Below the pieces are notes generated by a model. That model was given only the letters and a program-made list of their open reading frames with translations. It had not been told where the DNA came from and did not search any database. A DNA stretch of 6,583 nt from a bacterium. GTDB taxonomy: Bacteria; Patescibacteriota; Minisyncoccia; JACQLN01. The position numbers and the translations under genes are program-made. Positions 1 to 4,961 of the stretch are shown in pieces. Where the stretch lies: positions 1-6,583 of the forward strand of contig JAUYOU010000055.1 in assembly GCA_030697855.1 (NCBI GenBank), written 5' to 3'. Position 1 is the stretch's first letter. The number at the start of each line of letters is the position of its first letter.

Positions 1-1
1 A

Positions 2-529
2 AACATCTATGGTGTTGATATTGATGACTATTTATCTCCAGACAATAGACCCCTTATTAAAGAATTTAAGACAGCAGATCTAAGCTTCGATAAAATTCCT
101 TGGCCCGATGCTTCTTTTAACGTAGTTACAGCTTGGTGTGTTTTGCCTCATTTAGAGAATCCACATAATTTTGTAAGAGAAGCTTATAGGGTTCTTGATT
201 CCAATGGTCTTTATATTATTTCTTTGGTTAATATTATTTCTTGGCCTAATAGAAAATATTTTTTAACACATAGAGAATTTCCTTCTTATCATGCCAATAA
301 TAACCATATTGCTTTTTTTACGCCGTCTGTATTTAAAAAAACAGTTTTAAAATACTTCGAACTAATTGGTACAGAATATTTTATAACCCCAAGAATCTTT
401 TATGGATTTAAGGGTAATATTAGAAAATATTTACTGAAAATTTCTTATGCTATTAGTGACTCAATTGGTGGTTTTTTAACAGCGCGTTGGGGAGCCAAGG
501 TGGTTTATATTTTAAAAAAGAAAAATTAG
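2..529 (+). CDS. SAM-dependent methyltransferase (class I, methyltransferase type 11-like), 5' partial
   Basis: The frame is open from the first bases of the window, so the start and the SAM-binding glycine loop lie upstream; 175 residues remain. The visible part begins NIYGVDID, the end of strand beta-2 with the acidic residue that usually binds the SAM ribose. It continues with TADLSFDKIPWPDASFNVV, the motif before and into beta-4, then HLENPHNFVREAYRVLDSNG, the helix and turn typical of type 11 methyltransferases. The C-terminal part is basic and hydrophobic and is not diagnostic. The family transfers a methyl group from SAM to small molecules, sugars or lipids; the acceptor is unknown. 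In a glycosyltransferase neighbourhood, methylation of a glycan or lipid carrier is a reasonable inference. The stop codon overlaps the stop of the convergent membrane-protein gene by four bases, leaving no room for a terminator between them. Confidence 0.85.
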   Translation, partial: NIYGVDIDDYLSPDNRPLIKEFKTADLSFDKIPWPDASFNVVTAWCVLPHLENPHNFVREAYRVLDSNGLYIISLVNIISWPNRKYFLTHREFPSYHANNNHIAFFTPSVFKKTVLKYFELIGTEYFITPRIFYGFKGNIRKYLLKISYAISDSIGGFLTARWGAKVVYILKKKN

Positions 530-1983
530 TTATTCTTTAGGATTTTATATATTTTTATTTCTGGATTTTGGTAAACTAACTCGAATTCGTTTTTGTTATT
601 AAAACTGTTTTTACTAAACTGTTTTTCCCATGATCCATAGTATATAAAATCAGAATCTATTTTTTCTACATCCACAGGCATTTTGTCGTAGTCCTTAACT
701 AGATTGTCTATGTATTCCTTGGTTATATGTTCAGGATCAGCCAGATATTTGTTAATAGAGCCTATTCGGAAGTAGTGAAAATATAGATGCCAAAGATTTT
801 TTCTTAGGTTTTGATCTGTATTTGGAGGACATAATTCTTTGGAACAATCTATGTATAAAGTACCAGAGAGTTGTTTTTTTACTGTGTCTGAGCTGACTCC
901 AAATATTTTATTAGCTAATAAAAATCTTTTCTCTAGTTCGCTAGTTTCTTTTGTTGTTAGATTGCCTAATGGTAAAAATGGTCGAGCCGATGTATAGGCG
1001 CCTAAATATAAGGAAGTCATAAATGAATTAGACATTATCTTGGGTTCCGATTTTAAATCGGAATTGATCCAATCCCAAGACTCTTTTATGTTTTTAGAAA
1101 AAACGTAGTTTTCCAAAATACGATTTTCTGGGTTATTTTTAATCACAAAAACATTAACTATTTTTTTGGATACAACTAATAAGGTTAAAACAATTAAGAT
1201 AGCAGATAATATTTTTTTTGTTTGAGGTATTTTTATAGTTAATCTAGTTGATAATTCATAACTTATCATTCCAATTATCACAAATAAGAGCGGGCTGATA
1301 GTTCTTCTAAAATTATTAGGAGCCGGTACAAAACCAGTAAATAATTGAATATTCCATATCAAAACAGCAGCTATCAAGAAACTCCAAATTAATATGGTCT
1401 TATGGCGGTTTTTATCCCAAAAAGTTTTATAGGCAATTAAAGCTAAGAAAATATATAAAATATAGTCAAAACCAAGTTCGGCGAGCCCTGGTTCTCTGCC
1501 TTCTGCTATGCCAAGACGATGCGCATAATCTAAGGTTGTGTTTGTTTTTGAGAAATTAAAATAGTTTATAAAATATGGAGCGGCGATTAAAGAGAGTAAA
1601 GTAGCTAGCCACAAAAAGTTTTTTAGACGAGATTTATTTTGATATTGGAAAACAAGCGTATAGAAAAATAATATCGAAATTACTGTTACCCAATAAACCC
1701 AGTAATGAAAATAAAAATAAAAAAGTAGTCCAGCAGGCAATGCGGCTAATATGGCGCGAAGTTTTGTTGGTTTTTCCCAGAAAAATATTAAACCAGTAAT
1801 AGCTATAATAAATATAGGGAAAACAAATAAAGGGTAATCAAATCTAGCAAAATAAAGTTTTTCTATTTGTGTGTTTACCCCTGGGAAAAATTGTTTTACG
1901 AAGTAACCCAAAAATTCTCTAAAAGATTCTTTTAGGCCATTTGAACCAGTGTCTGTAAAAATTTGTTGTAAATTAAGCTCCAT
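526..1983 (-). CDS. Polytopic membrane protein, probable GT-C glycosyltransferase, C-terminal part of a split gene
   Basis: This 485-residue frame (from ATG at 1983; an in-frame TTG lies just before it) carries about eight hydrophobic segments, near residues 52-69, 74-92, 97-113, 122-141, 173-188, 197-215, 228-243 and 258-281. A soluble C-terminal domain of about 200 residues follows and ends in a beta-rich stretch (FELVYQNPEIKIYKI). That architecture suits GT-C-fold enzymes, which move sugars from polyprenyl phosphate carriers on the outer face of the membrane. The frame lacks the first transmembrane helix and the acidic first loop; both are in the upstream frame at 1973-2434, which overlaps it by 11 bases. 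Upstream of 1983 this frame meets a stop within about 10 bases, and no clear ribosome-binding site sits before the ATG. I read the pair as one gene of about 640 codons with a frameshift, although translational coupling of two subunits cannot be excluded. The family call is by architecture and is moderate. Confidence 0.75.
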   Translation of the reverse strand: MELNLQQIFTDTGSNGLKESFREFLGYFVKQFFPGVNTQIEKLYFARFDYPLFVFPIFIIAITGLIFFWEKPTKLRAILAALPAGLLFYFYFHYWVYWVTVISILFFYTLVFQYQNKSRLKNFLWLATLLSLIAAPYFINYFNFSKTNTTLDYAHRLGIAEGREPGLAELGFDYILYIFLALIAYKTFWDKNRHKTILIWSFLIAAVLIWNIQLFTGFVPAPNNFRRTISPLLFVIIGMISYELSTRLTIKIPQTKKILSAILIVLTLLVVSKKIVNVFVIKNNPENRILENYVFSKNIKESWDWINSDLKSEPKIMSNSFMTSLYLGAYTSARPFLPLGNLTTKETSELEKRFLLANKIFGVSSDTVKKQLSGTLYIDCSKELCPPNTDQNLRKNLWHLYFHYFRIGSINKYLADPEHITKEYIDNLVKDYDKMPVDVEKIDSDFIYYGSWEKQFSKNSFNNKNEFELVYQNPEIKIYKILKNN

Positions 1984-2434
1984 CAAAGTTTAAAATTCTT
2001 AGGGCAATAGGTGTGAGAATTCCTATGTATGCAAAAAGCAAAGACCAAGTAAAATGACGGTTAAATAAGATATTGCCTAATAAGAAAAATAGTAAGAAGA
2101 TTGCAATGGAAAATATAAATATTGCCGTTAAATATGAAGTGACCACGTTGCCATCAAATATGGTTAGAAAGGTAGCCATTATTAATGATGGCAGGGCATT
2201 TAATACTGTCTTCCCTTGGTCATCAAAGTACAGGTCAACTGGTGGCCAATGACCATCATATACCTCTCGGGCTCTGTTCATATAGATAAGTTCATCGCGG
2301 TGTATTACATAGTTAAGAACAAATGGTTGCCCCGTTACTTCAAATTGCTGTTTAATTAAAAAAGGGGGTAGGATATATAGTATTCCAACCAATAAAGAAG
2401 ATGCGATTATAGTTAGTATTTTTGCTGGTTTCAT
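1973..2434 (-). CDS. N-terminal part of the split probable GT-C membrane glycosyltransferase
   Basis: The 153 residues open with a positively charged start and a transmembrane helix (about 7-28). An extracytoplasmic loop follows with the acidic HRDELIYMNRAREVYDGHW stretch (D47, E48), then further helices near 83-93, 100-122 and 128-146. An acidic residue in the first loop followed by an amphipathic helix is the usual catalytic region of GT-C glycosyltransferases. The protein stops at TAA immediately after RILNFDGA, and a second frame starting 11 bases earlier carries on with the remaining helices and soluble domain. Moving between the frames requires skipping one base or going back two, which fits a one-base insertion or two-base deletion located between about 1973 and 1991. 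No Shine-Dalgarno sequence is visible before the ATG, but a well-formed promoter lies 29 bases upstream. The frame could be a small independent membrane protein, but that is less likely. Confidence 0.7.
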   Translation of the reverse strand: MKPAKILTIIASSLLVGILYILPPFLIKQQFEVTGQPFVLNYVIHRDELIYMNRAREVYDGHWPPVDLYFDDQGKTVLNALPSLIMATFLTIFDGNVVTSYLTAIFIFSIAIFLLFFLLGNILFNRHFTWSLLFAYIGILTPIALRILNFDGA

Positions 2435-2462
2435 CGATTAAGATTTATAAATTTACTTAATA

Positions 2463-2491
2463 TTTATAACAGGATTTATAGATACTGACAA
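2463..2491 (-). promoter_or_regulatory. Sigma70-type promoter for the membrane glycosyltransferase gene
   Basis: Read on the minus strand, TTGTCA (2491-2486) is followed after exactly 17 bases by TATAAA (2468-2463). Each box matches the consensus at five of six positions. Transcription would begin near 2456, giving a leader of about 20 bases before the ATG at 2434. It occupies the 70-base divergent gap shared with the GT4 gene. The spacing and match are seen directly; activity is inferred. Confidence 0.6.
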
Positions 2492-2504
2492 GCATATTAC
2501 TTTA

Positions 2505-3011
2505 ATGAAAATTTGTTTCATAAATAATGATTTAAATGATAAAACTGGCTCGGGTCGGTTTTGTTTGGCTCTTACGCGATCTTTAAGTAGGCAAATACCA
2601 AATTTTGTTTATGAAGTTATGGTTTTGGAAGGCGTATCTTTGAGTTTTATAAACTTATTTAATTTTATAATACGATTAAGAAAAACTTTTAAAAAATTCG
2701 ATATAATTCATGCACTCGATGGCTGGCCGCATGGTTTTTTGGCTACTGTGGCATCGATAGGATTAAAGAAAAAAATAATTATAACCTTGATTGGTACAGG
2801 AGCTGTACAACCAATGTATAGGTTTCCACATAAGTGGATTATGAAATGGGTTTATAAGCGTGCCGATAAATTAGTGGCGGTTAGCGAAAATACCAAAAAA
2901 GAAATTTTAAAAATTATTCCTAGCCTAAATATTAAAGTTATAAACCATGGGGTAGACTATGAAAAATTCCAAATTCCAAATTACAAACAAATCCCGAAAT
3001 TGAAGATTTAA
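2505..3011 (+). CDS. GT4-family glycosyltransferase, N-terminal half of a frameshifted gene
   Basis: The 168-residue frame holds the N-terminal Rossmann domain of a GT-B retaining glycosyltransferase. It has a first strand MKICFIN, a glycine loop KTGSGRF (residues 13-19), the IIHALDGWPHG strand and loop (67-77), TLIGTGA (94-100), and ADKLVAVSENTKKEI (120-134). It ends with VINHGVDYEKF (145-155), the family's hinge into the C-terminal domain. Directly after this the frame runs into a heptanucleotide repeat and reads unrelated residues to a stop. The donor-binding domain continues in another frame. GT4 enzymes transfer sugars from nucleotide donors to glycan or lipid acceptors at the cytoplasmic membrane face; the donor and acceptor are not readable here. 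No Shine-Dalgarno site is visible before the ATG. Alone this half lacks the donor site and should be inactive. Confidence 0.85.
   Translation: MKICFINNDLNDKTGSGRFCLALTRSLSRQIPNFVYEVMVLEGVSLSFINLFNFIIRLRKTFKKFDIIHALDGWPHGFLATVASIGLKKKIIITLIGTGAVQPMYRFPHKWIMKWVYKRADKLVAVSENTKKEILKIIPSLNIKVINHGVDYEKFQIPNYKQIPKLKI
2962..2990 (+). repeat. Heptanucleotide tandem repeat at the GT4 frameshift
   Basis: The run reads AAAAATT, CCAAATT, CCAAATT, ACAAACA, which is two exact copies of a 7-bp unit flanked by degenerate copies. It lies immediately after the codons for HGVDYEK and inside the only interval (2963-3010) where both halves of the GT4 gene are open. Seven is not a multiple of three, so every change of copy number moves the frame. 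Confidence 0.8.
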
Positions 3012-3028
3012 AGCCATATATTTTAAGT

Positions 3029-3562
3029 GTGGGAACATTAAAGAAAAGAAAAGGTTATAAGTATTCAATTAAAGCCTTTGCAGAAGTTGCAGATAAGTTT
3101 CCAGAATTAAAATATATAATAGTTGGACAGGGTCCTGAAGAAGAAAATCTCAAATCTCAGATCTCAAATCTCAAAATAAAAGATAAAGTAATTTTTTTTG
3201 ACCGTTTGTCAGAAGAATTTTTAGTAGCTCTTTACCATAACGCCGAATTATTTATTTTGTTATCTCAAGATAATGGTAAAGATATAGAAGGCTTTGGTTT
3301 AGTTTTTTTAGAGGCGGCTTCTTGTGGTTTACCGGTTGTGGCTACATTAGAAACTGGCGCGGCGGATGCCGTTAGCGATGGTAAAAATGGGGTACTGGTT
3401 CCAACAAGAGATAATTATAAAGCCGCTCAAGCCATTATTAAGATTTTATCAAACTCTAGTTTAAAAAATTCTTTTTCAAAATCGTCTTTAGAATTTGCTA
3501 AATCTATGAGTTGGGAAAGAGTGGCTAATCTTTATCTTAAAGCTTACGAAGATTTGAGTTAA
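3029..3562 (+). CDS. GT4-family glycosyltransferase, C-terminal donor-binding half of the frameshifted gene
   Basis: This frame is open from 2963, but the first plausible initiation codon is GTG at 3029, inside the first beta strand of the domain (LSVGTLKKRKGY), so it is unlikely to be a genuine start. Counting from that GTG, the Glycosyl transferases group 1 domain is recognisable. It has YIIVGQGPE (29-37), KVIFFDRLSEEFLVALYHNAELFILLS (53-79), the E-x7-E nucleotide-sugar motif EGFGLVFLE (E87, E95), then GLPVVATLETGAADAVSDG (100-118). The helix after GQGPE is encoded by a second heptamer repeat (3144-3176) that stays in frame. Joined to the upstream half through the repeat, the gene gives roughly 350 residues, the normal GT4 length. 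The half most likely exists as the downstream part of one gene rather than as a separate protein. Confidence 0.85.
   Translation: MGTLKKRKGYKYSIKAFAEVADKFPELKYIIVGQGPEEENLKSQISNLKIKDKVIFFDRLSEEFLVALYHNAELFILLSQDNGKDIEGFGLVFLEAASCGLPVVATLETGAADAVSDGKNGVLVPTRDNYKAAQAIIKILSNSSLKNSFSKSSLEFAKSMSWERVANLYLKAYEDLS
3144..3176 (+). repeat. Second heptanucleotide tandem repeat within the GT4 gene
   Basis: The units are AAAATCT, CAAATCT, CAGATCT, CAAATCT and then a partial CAAAA, so about four and a half copies with single-base differences. It encodes ENLKSQISNLKI, a helix in the donor-binding domain, without disturbing the frame. The unit differs in sequence from the tract at 2962-2990 but has the same period and an A-rich core. 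Confidence 0.8.
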
Positions 3563-3564
3563 GG

Positions 3565-3593
3565 TTGTCGATGAATTATTTACGTGTTATTTT
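3565..3593 (+). promoter_or_regulatory. Candidate extended -10 promoter for the dehydrogenase/SDR operon
   Basis: TTGTCG (3565-3570) is separated by 17 bases from TATTTT (3588-3593), and a TG dinucleotide at 3585-3586 gives an extended -10. Each hexamer matches the consensus at four of six positions, so the call rests on spacing, the TG element and its location between GT4 and the operon. The start would be near 3600, at the boxA-like motif. Confidence 0.4.
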
Positions 3594-3599
3594 GGCATA

Positions 3600-3616
3600 G
3601 TTCTTTGAAAACTAGA
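3600..3616 (+). promoter_or_regulatory. boxA-like antitermination motif in the operon leader
   Basis: GTTCTTTGAAAACTAGA closely resembles the boxA element of Gram-positive rRNA operons (core TGTTCTTTGAAAAC, as I recall it), which NusB/NusE bind. Here it precedes a protein-coding operon, 32 bases before the ATG, with no rRNA in the window. The bases TAGTT and AACTA within it could also pair as a five-base hairpin. Its function is inferred. Confidence 0.4.
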
Positions 3617-3635
3617 CTATTTAGACATCCTAACC

Positions 3636-3642
3636 AAGGAGG
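3636..3642 (+). promoter_or_regulatory. Strong Shine-Dalgarno site for the nucleotide-sugar dehydrogenase-like gene
   Basis: AAGGAGG lies five bases before the ATG at 3648 and fixes that start. No other gene start visible upstream in the window has a comparable site, so expression of this operon seems tuned differently from its neighbours. Confidence 0.85.
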
Positions 3643-3647
3643 AAGTT

Positions 3648-4958
3648 ATGAGTCACAAGATTGCGGTGGTGGGTTTGTGGCATTTGGGAGAGATTTATTC
3701 TGTTGGTTTGGCTGAATTAGGTCACCAGGTAGTGGGCATAAGCGATGATGAGGTTGTGGTTGCGAATTTATCAAAAAACATACCACCACTAGCAGAACCA
3801 GGATTGGTTGAGCTGTTAGAAAAAAATCAGTCTTTGGGAAGATTGGTTTATTCTACTGATTTTAGCTGTATCAAAGACTGCGATATTTTATGGTTTACTT
3901 TTGACACGCCGGTTGATGATAAGGACGAAGTGGATCTTTCTCTTATCAACCAAGCCTTAGAGAAGGCTATGCCCTTTTTAAGGGATGGCGTGTTGGTGGT
4001 AATGACCAGTCAGACTCCAGTAGGCACTGCAGAAGAATATAAAGCTATGATTAGCACAGCTAGACCAGATATCGTTTTTGACTACGCCTATGTGCCCGAG
4101 AATTTAAGGTTGGGCGAGGCGATGCGTTGCTTTTTTAAGCCCGTGAGAATAGTGGTGGGAGCCGAGAACGAAAAAACTTTTCAATTGATGAGGAAATTAT
4201 TTTCTTCTCTCGAAGCAGATTTTTTAGAAATGTCTCTGGCTTCGGCAGAAATGGCTAAACATACTCTTAACTCTTTTTTGGCTACTTCGTTGGCTTTTAC
4301 CTACGACATTGCCGATATTTGCGAAAGAGTTGGGGCGGATGTTGTAGATGTGATTCGGGCTTTAAAATCGGACGAGCGCATTGGTCAGCGGGCATATCTG
4401 GATGCCAATGTCGGTTTTTCCGGTGGGACATTAGGGCGCGATATAAAAGCGCTTTTAAGAGTTTCGTTACATAAAGGCATAGATACGCCCGTTATTAGCA
4501 GTATCTGGGAAAAGAGTAGAAATCGTCGCTTAATCGTAATTGAACGACTAAGGAATGTACTGGGTTATAAGTTGGAAGGTAAAAAAATAGCTATATTTGG
4601 CTTAACTTATAAAGCTGGCACTACCACTTTACGTCGGTCGCTGTCTTTGGAAGTGGCTCGAGATTTAATTACAGTGGGTGCTGTTTTAAGATTGCACGAT
4701 CCGCAAGCAGATATTGGAGAACTTAAGTCTCTTGATAAGTTTTTATTTTTCTCAAGAGACCCATATGATGCCGCGAGTAGTGCACAGGCAGTTGTTATTA
4801 TGACTCCGTGGCCAGAATTTAGAAATTTAGATTTTGGTAAACTCGGGCTAGCTTTAGACGAACCACATCTTTTGTTGGATGGGCGAAATTTTTTGATGGA
4901 TCAAGAAAAAGAAATTTCTGATGCCGGTATTATGTATCTTGGCATAGGGAGGAGCTAG
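3648..4958 (+). CDS. UDP-glucose/GDP-mannose dehydrogenase family protein with Thr at the catalytic Cys position
   Basis: The 436 residues show all three domains of the nucleotide-sugar 6-dehydrogenases. The N-terminal NAD domain starts KIAVVGLWHLG (4-14), where the usual GxGxxG is GLWHLG. The central helical domain spans about 200-290, and the C-terminal UDP-binding domain contains KIAIFGLTYKAGTTTLRRS (313-331). Most catalytic positions are kept: E151 in PENLRLG, K204 and N208 in EMAKHTLNSF, and D265. The nucleophile is not: the motif normally reading GFGGSCFPKD is GFSGGTLGRD (256-265), so T261 replaces cysteine and R264 replaces lysine. Normal enzymes oxidise C6 of UDP- or GDP-sugars to the acid in two NAD steps, the second through a cysteine thioester. 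Without it a full four-electron oxidation is doubtful. I recall a GLWHLG/GGTLxRD subgroup, so this is probably a family trait, not damage. The SDR gene follows after three bases. Confidence 0.88.
   Translation: MSHKIAVVGLWHLGEIYSVGLAELGHQVVGISDDEVVVANLSKNIPPLAEPGLVELLEKNQSLGRLVYSTDFSCIKDCDILWFTFDTPVDDKDEVDLSLINQALEKAMPFLRDGVLVVMTSQTPVGTAEEYKAMISTARPDIVFDYAYVPENLRLGEAMRCFFKPVRIVVGAENEKTFQLMRKLFSSLEADFLEMSLASAEMAKHTLNSFLATSLAFTYDIADICERVGADVVDVIRALKSDERIGQRAYLDANVGFSGGTLGRDIKALLRVSLHKGIDTPVISSIWEKSRNRRLIVIERLRNVLGYKLEGKKIAIFGLTYKAGTTTLRRSLSLEVARDLITVGAVLRLHDPQADIGELKSLDKFLFFSRDPYDAASSAQAVVIMTPWPEFRNLDFGKLGLALDEPHLLLDGRNFLMDQEKEISDAGIMYLGIGRS
4946..4954 (+). promoter_or_regulatory. Shine-Dalgarno site for the SDR gene
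   Basis: AGGGAGGAG, seven bases before the ATG at 4962, lies inside the last codons of the dehydrogenase-like gene. It makes the 4962 start secure and supports co-translation of the two genes from one mRNA. Confidence 0.8.
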
Positions 4959-4961
4959 GTA

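Noticed and set aside
143..145. TTG at 143 as the start of the methyltransferase
   Set aside because: The frame continues upstream to the window edge with good methyltransferase sequence (YGVDID and the segment before PWPDASF), so this TTG is an internal leucine.
1973..1995. Programmed +1 frameshifting, because CTTTGA here resembles the prfB slippery site
   Set aside because: The incoming frame reads TTT GAT, not CTT TGA, so no stop codon is placed at the slip site; the actual stop is three codons later. Direction (+1) fits but the signal does not.
3029..3031. GTG at 3029 as a genuine start of an independent GT4 C-terminal protein
   Set aside because: The frame is open further upstream with plausible linker residues, the GTG is within a conserved beta strand, and no Shine-Dalgarno site precedes it.
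2962..3176. CRISPR-like array from the two heptamer tracts
   Set aside because: Units are 7 bp and contiguous, with no spacers, and lie within a coding gene.
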